DNA of 7,675 bases from Candidatus Peregrinibacteria bacterium CG_4_10_14_0_2_um_filter_43_11 (GCA_002792495.1 PFOK01000047.1:1-7675); one strand, 5' to 3'; shown: positions 1-6,503, counted from the first letter of the stretch. Program-made: numbers and translations. Notes: generated by a model not told the origin, from the letters alone.

Positions 1-2
1 CG

Positions 3-137
3 TTTCTTATTGCAAATTAGTATGAGGATTTAAATTGGACTGAATCTTATGAGCGGATTGCTCAGGCTTTAGATTTATTTTTCCCCGATGACGAGGCGGT
101 GCAGAGATTAAAAGATGAGTTATTAAAAAGGAATTAA
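3..137 (+). pseudogene. C-terminal remnant of an unrecognised gene
   Basis: Bases 21-137 read open and end with TAA at 135-137. The tail is protein-like and hydrophilic, containing NWTESYERIAQALDLFFPD and ending KDELLKRN, which would form amphipathic helix. It has no ATG. The same frame upstream (3-17) also looks codable but is cut by an in-frame TAG at 18-20, which would fit a CAG-to-TAG change or a degraded gene. A terminator-like hairpin follows 7 bases after the stop, which supports a genuine gene end here. The window edge removes the rest, so it could equally be a chance open stretch. I do not recognise the family and assign no function. Confidence 0.3.
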
Positions 138-144
138 AAATGAC

Positions 145-174
145 GGAGAATAACTAAGCGGTTCTCCCTTTTTT
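145..174 (+). terminator. Rho-independent terminator after the upstream gene remnant
   Basis: GGAGAA (145-150) pairs with TTCTCC (162-167) around an 11-base loop and is followed at once by CTTTTTT. This is the usual stem plus T-run form and lies just after the stop at 135-137. The same TTCTC arm could instead pair with GAGAA at 177-181, so two alternative hairpins are possible. The stem is short, so strength is uncertain. Confidence 0.55.
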
Positions 175-220
175 AAGAGAAATATGTTGATTATTTCTCC
201 ATTCACTTGTTCACCTTGGG

Positions 221-305
221 CAAAGGGATTTCTCCGCTCAATAGTTTGAGCCTCGAAATGACGGGCGGTACCATGTCATTTCGAATGCAGTGAGAAATCC
301 CTTTG
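221..305. repeat. 85-bp interrupted inverted repeat (intergenic repeat type)
   Basis: Outer arms CAAAGGGATTTCTC (221-234) and GAGAAATCCCTTTG (292-305) are perfect 14-bp complements. Inner arms TCGAAATGAC (253-262) and GTCATTTCGA (275-284) are perfect 10-bp complements. The left and right spacers differ (18 and 7 bases), so the folded form would be a two-part stem with an asymmetric internal loop. From memory, motifs built of ATTTCTC and TCGAAATGAC recur between genes in many bacterial genomes, so this is probably a dispersed non-coding repeat rather than a local operator. Confidence 0.7.
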
Positions 306-397
306 ACTGGAACGTATTGAGACGAAGTGGGCGGATAGGTGGGTAGGCCCATCCGAAAAATGTTCATCTGAGCGGGGGGTTTCTACTTCGTCACGAA

Positions 398-445
398 GAT
401 TTTTGATTTCATGAATGCTGATTTCATGAATTTCGATCAAAAATC
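398..445. repeat. Tandem 13-bp repeat flanked by a 10-bp inverted repeat
   Basis: TGATTTCATGAAT occurs twice, at 404-416 and 419-431, separated by GC (period 15). The pair is bracketed by GATTTTTGAT (398-407) and ATCAAAAATC (436-445), which are perfect complements. The block ends 32 bases before the TTGACA box of the adaptor promoter, so upstream regulator binding is possible. AT-rich low complexity could also explain it. Confidence 0.5.
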
Positions 446-477
446 AAAAAACAGTTTTGAAACCTCCGCAATAGCCA

Positions 478-506
478 TTGACAAGAAACCATATTAATGT
501 TAGATT
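478..506 (+). promoter_or_regulatory. Sigma70-type promoter of the adaptor gene
   Basis: A perfect TTGACA -35 box (478-483) is followed after 17 bases by TAGATT (501-506), which matches TATAAT at four of six positions. A start of transcription near 513 would leave a leader of about 22 bases before the ATG at 535, much like the layout at the pump gene. Confidence 0.6.
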
Positions 507-534
507 AAACTACCCCTTATTTTTATTGAAATCC

Positions 535-2442
535 ATGCGTAAAACTTTCTTTGCCCCCATCATCGCTGTAGCACTCCTATTTCTTTCTTCATGCGGTCAG
601 CCCGAAGTGGAATCTCAAGTCGCAAAACCGGTTGTTTCTGTACTGGATCTTCAGCAAACGCTACCACAATTCACCGCTACCGAAATCGGCGTGATCAAAG
701 CTTCACAAGAGGCAGAGCTCATCAGTCGGGCAGGCGGTACGATCACCAAATTGAACAAAGGGATTGGAACCATGGTGAATAGCGATGAAATTGTCGCGAG
801 TATCGAACAAAACAACGCCGCGAATCCCGCTAGTATCAACCTCAATTCCGCTCAGATACAGCTGAACAATGCGCAGGAAAACCTATCCATGACGACCCAG
901 AACAATCTTGAATCCGTCAAAGTGGCTCAAAACAACCTGGAAGTCGCTCAAAACAACCTGGAAAAACTCTTGCGTAACCGGGAAGAGTTAAAGGCCATGA
1001 ACATCAGCGATGAGACGACACTCGGTGCGAACGTTGAAAGCGCGCAAAAGAGTTTTGCGAACGCTCAGTTGAGTTACCAAAATATCACCAGCGGGTTTAC
1101 GCAGGCTTGGAGCGATTATTTGCAAAACGCGGAAAACACATTCAGTAAGTTATTTGCCGATGCCATTCAAAACCTCAATCTTTTAGAGCAGGCGGTGGAT
1201 TTTGACAATCAGGATTTTGATATCACAGGCAGTTTTGGATCCCTGTTTGGCAGTCGCGCGAACGGACTTAAAAAAGTCCAAACATACGCTCTTTATGCCA
1301 CGCTCAACAAAGCCTACCCCACAGAAGAGGCTTTTTACAGCGAGCAATTGCCGTTAAAAAAAGACAATGTAAAAGTCATTTTACAAGACCTAAAATCCTA
1401 TTTTTCCCAATTCAAAATCCTGAGCAGCAATACAATCGATCTTCTTGAGCTGACGCCCGAAAGCACAATGTATCTTTCCGCAGAAAAACTGGCCGGAATC
1501 CGTCAGCAGGTGACTTCCATTCATGCCGGAATTTTGGCTGACCTGAATGTGTTGAATCAATTGGAGCAAAATTATCAATCCTTAAATCTGAATGATTTAA
1601 CCCAAAGTGCCAGCGCGCAAAACAACCTCTCCATTGCGGAAATTCAAGCCAATAACGTCGCGGAAGCCTTGTCCAAGTTCAAAGTGACCAGCCAGTCTGC
1701 GCTGGCCGATCTGAATACGCGAATTCTGCAGGCGGAGCAGGATCTTGATAATGCCAAAACCAATCTTGTTGTCTCCATTCGCAATGCCGATATTCAAAAC
1801 AACACGCAAAAAACGCAGGTCAAAACCATTGGCAATCAGACGCAATTGGCCAAAGCCATTTTCGACTACAACAACATTCGATCACCTCTTGTGGGGTTTG
1901 TCAGCCAATTGAATGTTGAAGAAGGGGATTACATCGCTCCAGGGCAGTCTATCGGAAAAGTGATTCAATACCGGCAGGTGAAAATTGTGTTTTATGTGTC
2001 GGAAAACATCGTCCGTCATCTCACCATCAACCAGCCTATTTATTTCACTCAACCGGAATGGAGCGACAGCCCCTTAAGCGCGGTCATCGCGAAAATCGCT
2101 CCCGCCGCCGATCCAACCAACAAAAAATTTAAAATTGTCGCCATCGCCGCAAATCCAAACCTCCAACTAAAGCCGGAAATGTTTGTGGAAGTCAGTTTCG
2201 ACCTGTCCGCTTCAGTGTTCGGACAAGGAAAAATCTACCTCCCTATCAACGCGGTGTTGGTGGAAGAAGATAAAAACACTGTTTTTATCTTTCAGGATGG
2301 CGTGGCTCACCAAAAAACCGTGACTCTTGGAAAAACATTTGGTGATTGGGTCACCATCACCTCCGGCTTAACTTCCGCGGACCAGGTGATTACCGAAGGC
2401 AATCGAAATTTGGAAGAGGGGCGCGAAGTGGAGATGAAATAG
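535..2442 (+). CDS. RND efflux periplasmic adaptor lipoprotein (HlyD/MFP family)
   Basis: This protein (635 residues) would link an inner-membrane RND pump to an outer-membrane channel. It opens with a lipoprotein signal: a basic start, a hydrophobic run, and lipobox L-S-S-C at 17-20 with Gly after the Cys, so it is probably lipid-anchored. Two half-motifs of the biotinyl-lipoyl domain are seen at about 52-90 and 440-477 (RSPLVGFVSQLNVEEGDYIA). A beta-barrel region follows (about 480-560) and then a membrane-proximal domain (565-635). Between the lipoyl halves lie about 345 residues, largely helical and rich in Asn/Gln with heptad-like AQNNLE repeats; family members are usually 350-450 residues in total. 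The open frame extends to TTG at 478, but that codon lies in the -35 box, so I start at ATG 535. There is no clear Shine-Dalgarno. The matching pump gene is probably the convergent one at 3276-6437. Confidence 0.88.
   Translation: MRKTFFAPIIAVALLFLSSCGQPEVESQVAKPVVSVLDLQQTLPQFTATEIGVIKASQEAELISRAGGTITKLNKGIGTMVNSDEIVASIEQNNAANPASINLNSAQIQLNNAQENLSMTTQNNLESVKVAQNNLEVAQNNLEKLLRNREELKAMNISDETTLGANVESAQKSFANAQLSYQNITSGFTQAWSDYLQNAENTFSKLFADAIQNLNLLEQAVDFDNQDFDITGSFGSLFGSRANGLKKVQTYALYATLNKAYPTEEAFYSEQLPLKKDNVKVILQDLKSYFSQFKILSSNTIDLLELTPESTMYLSAEKLAGIRQQVTSIHAGILADLNVLNQLEQNYQSLNLNDLTQSASAQNNLSIAEIQANNVAEALSKFKVTSQSALADLNTRILQAEQDLDNAKTNLVVSIRNADIQNNTQKTQVKTIGNQTQLAKAIFDYNNIRSPLVGFVSQLNVEEGDYIAPGQSIGKVIQYRQVKIVFYVSENIVRHLTINQPIYFTQPEWSDSPLSAVIAKIAPAADPTNKKFKIVAIAANPNLQLKPEMFVEVSFDLSASVFGQGKIYLPINAVLVEEDKNTVFIFQDGVAHQKTVTLGKTFGDWVTITSGLTSADQVITEGNRNLEEGREVEMK
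925..963 (+). repeat. In-gene tandem heptad repeat in the adaptor
   Basis: GCTCAAAACAACCTGGAA occurs at 925-942 and, identically, at 946-963 (period 21, seven codons). It encodes two consecutive copies of AQNNLE within the first arm of the coiled-coil hairpin. Identity at the DNA level suggests a fairly recent duplication of one heptad. A related AQNNLS occurs again near residue 361 in the returning arm. Confidence 0.7.
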
Positions 2443-2477
2443 TATCTGGCATCTCAAAGAGTTAACCCCTTCTGTGC

Positions 2478-2506
2478 GCCGGAAAGTAGTTGCACTGGCC
2501 TTCGGC
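2478..2506 (+). repeat. REP-like repeat, copy 1
   Basis: GTAGTTGCACTGG followed by CCTTCGGC spans 2486-2506 and is identical over 21 bases to copy 2, which lies 68 bases further on. GCCGGA (2478-2483) can pair with TTCGGC (2501-2506), with one G-T pair. A GTAG tetranucleotide beside a foldable GC-rich sequence is the known signature of REP elements mobilised or bound by RAYT proteins, and a RAYT gene lies just downstream. Confidence 0.6.
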
Positions 2507-2511
2507 TTAAT

Positions 2512-2551
2512 TCCGACACGCCTGATTCGTTGTAACTAATCCTGTGTCGGA
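2512..2551. repeat. 8-bp inverted repeat between the REP-like copies
   Basis: TCCGACAC (2512-2519) and GTGTCGGA (2544-2551) are perfect complements around a 24-base loop. The right arm overlaps the start of REP-like copy 2, so the two copies and this inverted repeat may be one composite element. Confidence 0.5.
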
Positions 2552-2574
2552 GGGTAGTTGCACTGGCCTTCGGC
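2548..2574 (+). repeat. REP-like repeat, copy 2
   Basis: This is the second copy of the GTAGTTGCACTGG plus CCTTCGGC unit (identical part 2554-2574), in the same orientation as copy 1. Here CGGAGG (2548-2553) pairs with CCTTCG (2567-2572), including one G-T pair, leaving GTAG at the 5' side of a 13-base loop. A smaller GCC-TTC-GGC hairpin 3' of GTAG is an alternative fold. The RAYT start codon lies 40 bases downstream. Confidence 0.6.
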
Positions 2575-2586
2575 ACAATATCTCCC

Positions 2587-2607
2587 GATTATGTGATACT
2601 CATAATC
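2587..2607. promoter_or_regulatory. Hairpin/palindrome just upstream of the RAYT gene
   Basis: GATTATG (2587-2593) and CATAATC (2601-2607) are perfect complements around TGATACT. The right arm holds CATAAT (2601-2606), five of six matches to a -10 box, only 8 bases before the ATG. That would make a nearly leaderless transcript. No good -35 box is visible, so the site could be an operator, a weak promoter or a transposase-binding hairpin. Confidence 0.35.
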
Positions 2608-2614
2608 AAAACAC

Positions 2615-3133
2615 ATGCCATCTGTTACCGTTAAAAGGGATTTAAATGATGCAATATATTTCGTTACCATGACCATCTTTCGTTGGTATCGTATTTTTGA
2701 TATGCCCGGTCAATGGGATATTCTTACGCATTCATTAAATTATTGTAAAAAACAAAAGGGTTTAAAAATTTATGGATATGTTTTTATGCTAAATCACATT
2801 CATTTGATCATTCAGGCGCCAAACGTGGGAGGTTTTTTGCGCGATTTTAAAAGTCACACTGCAAAAGCATTGATCAAAAATTTAGAAAAAACGTCCCCCA
2901 ATATCTTAAAAAAATTTCGATATACAGGAAGTGGTTATAATTTTTGGCAAAAAACCAACATGCCTATTCCTATTTTTACAGAAAAGATTTTCCAACAAAA
3001 ATTAAATTACATTCATCATAATCCTGTTCGCAAGGGATACGTTGCAAATCCTGAAGACTGGGAATGGTCATCGGCATCCTATTATTACGCAGGAATGCAG
3101 GGGGGAATTGAAATAGACGACATTAACAATTAA
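2615..3133 (+). CDS. RAYT-type REP-associated tyrosine transposase (Y1 HUH family)
   Basis: This 172-residue protein belongs to the IS200-like Y1 transposase family, in the RAYT branch that acts on single-stranded REP hairpins. The HUH motif is in NHIHLII (His61 and His63). The probable catalytic tyrosine is Tyr132 in NYIHHNPVRKGYV, followed by the usual closing region EDWEWSSASYY. The length is normal and the gene looks intact. Base composition is about 34% GC, well below the adaptor gene (about 47%), which suggests acquisition from elsewhere. It stands alone, without a tnpB-like gene and without IS605-like paired ends, as RAYTs usually do. Two REP-like GTAG repeats lie directly upstream. 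The start is the first ATG and no Shine-Dalgarno is seen. It sits between the adaptor and pump genes and is unlikely to take part in efflux. Confidence 0.88.
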   Translation: MPSVTVKRDLNDAIYFVTMTIFRWYRIFDMPGQWDILTHSLNYCKKQKGLKIYGYVFMLNHIHLIIQAPNVGGFLRDFKSHTAKALIKNLEKTSPNILKKFRYTGSGYNFWQKTNMPIPIFTEKIFQQKLNYIHHNPVRKGYVANPEDWEWSSASYYYAGMQGGIEIDDINN

Positions 3134-3145
3134 ATTTTACGAAGC

Positions 3146-3176
3146 GGGGGTACAACCCCACTCCGTCGCAGGGTGG
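3146..3176. repeat. Overlapping small hairpins downstream of the RAYT gene
   Basis: GGGGT (3147-3151) pairs with ACCCC (3155-3159) around ACA. An overlapping alternative is CCACTC (3158-3163) with GGGTGG (3171-3176), including one G-T pair. Neither is followed by a T-run on either strand, so terminator function is doubtful. They may mark the right-hand end of the RAYT locus. They do not match the upstream REP-like copies. Confidence 0.4.
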
Positions 3177-3275
3177 TCTAATTTATTCTAGAAGAAAGTT
3201 CCTTTTTGGTAGAGATGTGAATCCGTTACAGAGAGGTATACGAAAAGACTTTGATGGAAAATTGCCCCTGATTTT

Positions 3276-6200
3276 TTACTTCTCCCAGCTGTAATAAAGC
3301 AGTGGGACTACCAATAGGGTCAGAATTGTCGAGAACATCAGTCCGAAAATAATCGATGACCCCAAAGTCAGCCAAAACGGATCGGTAAATGTGATCGGCA
3401 ATACCCCAAAAATCGTCGTGATCGATGTGATCAAAATCGGTTGCATGCGGGCGGGGCCAGCCTCCTGTATCGCTTCTTTTAGTGCGAGCCCTTTTTTGCG
3501 ACGATTGACGTTAATGCGATCCATCAGCACAATCGCGTCGTTCACCACAATCCCGGAAAGCGCCACAATCCCAATAAAACTACCCACACCGATTGTGAGT
3601 CGGAACACCAAAAATCCAAAAAGCACTCCAATCAATGAAAGGGGAACGGCTGTCATGATCATAAAAGGCTGTTTGAATGAATCAAATTGAGTCGTCAGAA
3701 TCAAAAAGATCAACAAAATACCCATAAACAGAGCTTTGAACAAATCGTTAAATGACTCCTCCGTATCCGCATTGCCCCCTGTCAGCTGATAGGAATACCC
3801 CTTTGGCCAATCGTAATTATCCAAAAAATCCTTGATCCCGCGATTCAGTGCATCCGAAGTTTCCCCAATCTTTGGGTCCGCACTCACGGTGATGGCTTGT
3901 TTGGTGTCAAAGTGACGAATCGAACTCACGCTGGTACCAATGGTCGGGGATACAAGTGAATCGAGAGAAACATACTCACCTTTGGCGTTTTGAATAGGAA
4001 TATTTTTGATGGATTCAATGGAATGAGGCTTATTATTTTCAGTATCCCATTCACGCTGAATATCAATGTCCAGCTCTTCATCTTCCCGTTTTAAACTGAT
4101 TATTTTGGTGGGGTAAACGGCCATGCGCACTTCTTGTCCCACATCACGAATGGTAAGATTATGATTCTTTAAAAAGGCCTTACTGTAATCCGACTGAAAA
4201 TTAAAGGTGAATTCCGCGGTTCCTGTATTGATATCATCATCCACCTGATCGCCACCCAATCGTTTGAGTTCCGCACTCACATCGCGGGTGACCCCTCCCA
4301 GAGCCTTAAAATCATCTCCAAAAAGTCGCACCTGAATGGTAGCACCTGAAGGAGGTCCACTCCGAACGGTCTCAGCTTTCACATCCGCTTCGGTAATGAC
4401 CTTAAATTCTTCCTTGAGCTGTTTGGCTATTTCGTATGCCTTCAAATCACGACTATCCTTATCCGTTAAATTCAGCGTAAAAGAGGCCTTATGGGTGTTG
4501 CTTTGACTCACGCTCAAATCTTCATCCAAGCTCATTCCAAGGTTCAAAGTATAGTTTTTAATATAGGGTTTGTGGCGGATGATTTCTTCCACTTTTTCAG
4601 TAATTTTTTCAGTCTTTTGTAACGCGGTGCCCAAAGGCGCTTCCACATTCACATACATAAAATCAGCATCCACAAGCGGGAAGCCTTCAATGGGAATCAA
4701 ATGAATAACAGGGAGCAAAAGAGCGGCAGTAAACAACCCGGCAAACCCCAAATACAACTGTTTCCGGCGACGTTTTGAGTTGAGAAACATAGCCAAAATA
4801 GCCGAATATTTTTGATTCAAAAAGGCGAACATAGCATTCACCTTCTGCCGTAATGCCACCAAAACAATATCCTGAGACTTCTTTTTTTCCTCCGCGCTTT
4901 TCAAAAAAAGTACCGCGAACGCGGGAATCACCAACAATCCGATAAAAAGAGAACTCAGTAGCACGACATTGACCGTCCGAGGGATATACGCAAAAAACTG
5001 CCCCATAATTCCGCGCATCAATAGCATGGGAGAAAAAGCGGCAACCGTCGTCAGTGTTCCCGAAATGAGTGGAAAGCGATACATTTTAACCGCTTTCAGA
5101 GCGGCTTCCAAAGGCGGCATATTCTTTTTATACAAATTGTCATGAATCCCTTCCATCATCACAATGGCGGTATCCACCAATAATCCCAATCCCAAAATCA
5201 GAGCAAAAAGCACAATGCTGTTTAGGGTGTTGCCGGTGGCTTTTAGGTAAATAAAGGCGATCAAAAAGGTAAAAGGAACCGCTAATCCCGCGATCAATGC
5301 CTCTTTTAATCCCAGTGCCAAAAAAAGCACAATAAAAATAAGCACAATGGTTTGTTTGGCACTGCCCAACAGGTTGTCAAAATCTTCCCTCACAAATTCG
5401 GAAAAGTCATTGATGGTCAAAATTTCCACTTGTTCCGGAATCACACCTTGCATTTTCAAATCTTGAACCACCTGCTTGGCTTCATCCACTGTTCGAATCA
5501 CATTCGCGCCGGTCTTTTTAACCAAAGAAAGTGTAATCGCGCTCAGGGCGGGTTGGCCATGGATAGAAATCAGGCTTTTGGTTTGGGCAGGCTTAAATTC
5601 TTCGCGAACATTCGCGACATCTTTTACATAAACCGTGGCGTTGTTACTGGTCAAAAGTGGGATATTTTCAATCAGTTGTACAGTCTCCTGTTCCCCTTGT
5701 ATGCGCACTCGATACAAGAGCTCATCAATTTCCACATTCCCCACAGGGGCATTGAGATTAAAACTCTGTATCGCTCCGGCAATTTGTCTTAAATTCATTC
5801 CAAAACGCCTCATGTCCACTTCTCGCACGGCAATCAAAATGTGCTTATCCCGCTTACCTATAATATCCGTACGTTGCACGCCACTGATTTTTTCGAGCGC
5901 GTCTCCCGTGTCTTCCGCAATATGCAGTAAATTTTCATAGCTAACATCTCCAAAAAACCCGAATGTGATCACAGGCCGATTGGAAAAAGAAACCTCATTC
6001 ACAATCGGATCTTCCGCATCTAGTGGCAGTTTGGAACGTGCCAAATCCACATGGTCTTTTAGCTTGCGTATACTGCTATCAATATCCGCCTGCGCGTCGA
6101 ATTGCACGCTGATCATCGAAAAATTTTCGGAAGACACCGAAGTCATTTCTTCCACACCTTCTAGCCCCTTGATTTCCTGTTCGATCTTAAAGGTCACCTG

Positions 6201-6437
6201 ATCCGCAACTTCCTGTGGCGAAGCGCCGGAGTAAGCGGTCATTACACTGGCAAAAGGAATCTTAATTTCTGGCGTTGACTCCCTTGGCATTGTGAAAGCG
6301 CTGAATCCGCCGACAATCATCAAAATCAGCATCAAAAGGATCATCAGCCGCTTATTGAACAGCAAAAATCCCCAAAACGAATTGGCCACTGGCTTTAAAT
6401 TTTCCGGCAATGAATCGAGACCCTCTTGTTTGTTCAC
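3276..6437 (-). CDS. RND-family efflux pump, inner-membrane permease (AcrB-like)
   Basis: This 1053-residue transporter has the full duplicated RND plan: TM1 (about 29-48), a large periplasmic porter/docking loop (about 50-345), TM2-TM6 (about 361-512), TM7 (about 560-580), a second loop (about 585-900) and TM8-TM12 (about 900-1050). The length matches AcrB/MexB-like pumps, which use proton flow to expel drugs, lipids or other compounds through an adaptor and outer-membrane channel. The TM4 motif is GLLVDTAIVMMEGI, so the Asp pair typical of AcrB is Asp422-Thr423 here. TM10 has VVNDAIVLMDRI, with Asn966-Asp967 where AcrB has Lys-Asn. Translation probably starts at GTG 6437, about 20 bases downstream of the start predicted from a perfect promoter; there is no Shine-Dalgarno. 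The substrate cannot be read from sequence. The adaptor at 535-2442 is the likely partner, although it converges on this gene. Confidence 0.93.
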   Translation of the reverse strand: MNKQEGLDSLPENLKPVANSFWGFLLFNKRLMILLMLILMIVGGFSAFTMPRESTPEIKIPFASVMTAYSGASPQEVADQVTFKIEQEIKGLEGVEEMTSVSSENFSMISVQFDAQADIDSSIRKLKDHVDLARSKLPLDAEDPIVNEVSFSNRPVITFGFFGDVSYENLLHIAEDTGDALEKISGVQRTDIIGKRDKHILIAVREVDMRRFGMNLRQIAGAIQSFNLNAPVGNVEIDELLYRVRIQGEQETVQLIENIPLLTSNNATVYVKDVANVREEFKPAQTKSLISIHGQPALSAITLSLVKKTGANVIRTVDEAKQVVQDLKMQGVIPEQVEILTINDFSEFVREDFDNLLGSAKQTIVLIFIVLFLALGLKEALIAGLAVPFTFLIAFIYLKATGNTLNSIVLFALILGLGLLVDTAIVMMEGIHDNLYKKNMPPLEAALKAVKMYRFPLISGTLTTVAAFSPMLLMRGIMGQFFAYIPRTVNVVLLSSLFIGLLVIPAFAVLFLKSAEEKKKSQDIVLVALRQKVNAMFAFLNQKYSAILAMFLNSKRRRKQLYLGFAGLFTAALLLPVIHLIPIEGFPLVDADFMYVNVEAPLGTALQKTEKITEKVEEIIRHKPYIKNYTLNLGMSLDEDLSVSQSNTHKASFTLNLTDKDSRDLKAYEIAKQLKEEFKVITEADVKAETVRSGPPSGATIQVRLFGDDFKALGGVTRDVSAELKRLGGDQVDDDINTGTAEFTFNFQSDYSKAFLKNHNLTIRDVGQEVRMAVYPTKIISLKREDEELDIDIQREWDTENNKPHSIESIKNIPIQNAKGEYVSLDSLVSPTIGTSVSSIRHFDTKQAITVSADPKIGETSDALNRGIKDFLDNYDWPKGYSYQLTGGNADTEESFNDLFKALFMGILLIFLILTTQFDSFKQPFMIMTAVPLSLIGVLFGFLVFRLTIGVGSFIGIVALSGIVVNDAIVLMDRINVNRRKKGLALKEAIQEAGPARMQPILITSITTIFGVLPITFTDPFWLTLGSSIIFGLMFSTILTLLVVPLLYYSWEK

Positions 6438-6462
6438 AATATGAGCGAATTACGGTTTTTTT

Positions 6463-6490
6463 ATTATAGTACTTTTAATAAAAATGTCAA
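6463..6490 (-). promoter_or_regulatory. Consensus sigma70 promoter of the RND pump gene
   Basis: On the minus strand TTGACA (plus-strand 6490-6485) is followed after 16 bases by TATAAT (6468-6463). Both boxes match the sigma70 consensus perfectly. The predicted leader is about 20 bases and ends at GTG 6437. Such a strong core promoter would fit a gene held down by a repressor; the palindrome over the -35 box offers a place for one. Confidence 0.75.
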
Positions 6491-6503
6491 TAAAAGATTG
6501 ACA
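6485..6503. promoter_or_regulatory. 19-bp palindrome joining two divergent -35 boxes (candidate operator)
   Basis: TGTCAAT (6485-6491), AAAAG, ATTGACA (6497-6503) is a perfect 7-5-7 inverted repeat. Each arm contains the TTGACA -35 box of one of two divergent promoters. A dimeric regulator bound here could control the pump and the 162-residue gene together. The symmetry may instead simply arise from two consensus boxes placed back to back. Confidence 0.5.

Larger units (their letters stand above)
175..477. other. Gene-free spacer with repeats
   Basis: About 300 bases hold no convincing reading frame on either strand. The contents are an interrupted inverted repeat (221-305), a minor hairpin (CGGAT 332-336 with ATCCG 351-355), a small CTTCG-TCA-CGAAG hairpin (386-398) and the repeat cluster at 398-445. 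I see no RNA gene or riboswitch here. Confidence 0.6.

Noticed and set aside
21..137. IscX-like iron-sulfur assembly protein, from a NWTES...IAQAL...FFPD resemblance
   Set aside because: The match is short and loose, the tail differs, and there is no start codon or isc gene nearby.
478..534. Start of the adaptor at TTG 478
   Set aside because: These bases form the -35 box and spacer of a promoter, and only the ATG at 535 places the lipoprotein signal at the N-terminus.
651..1845. Minus-strand open frames across the adaptor gene
   Set aside because: They are short shadows of the adaptor reading frame, with no family resemblance and no promoters.
2443..2480. Terminator directly after the adaptor gene
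   Set aside because: No stem with a T-run is present. The only hairpins downstream are the REP-like units.
2478..2574. CRISPR-like direct repeats
   Set aside because: There are only two units, the repeat is short, and no cas gene is present. The GTAG and RAYT context explains them better.
2478..3176. Complete IS200/IS605 insertion sequence
   Set aside because: The transposase has RAYT features, there is no tnpB, and no matching left and right ends are visible.
3391..6201. Several open plus-strand frames of about 80-150 codons inside the pump gene
   Set aside because: They lie antisense to a full-length, strongly recognised RND gene, have no start signals and give compositions unlike natural proteins.
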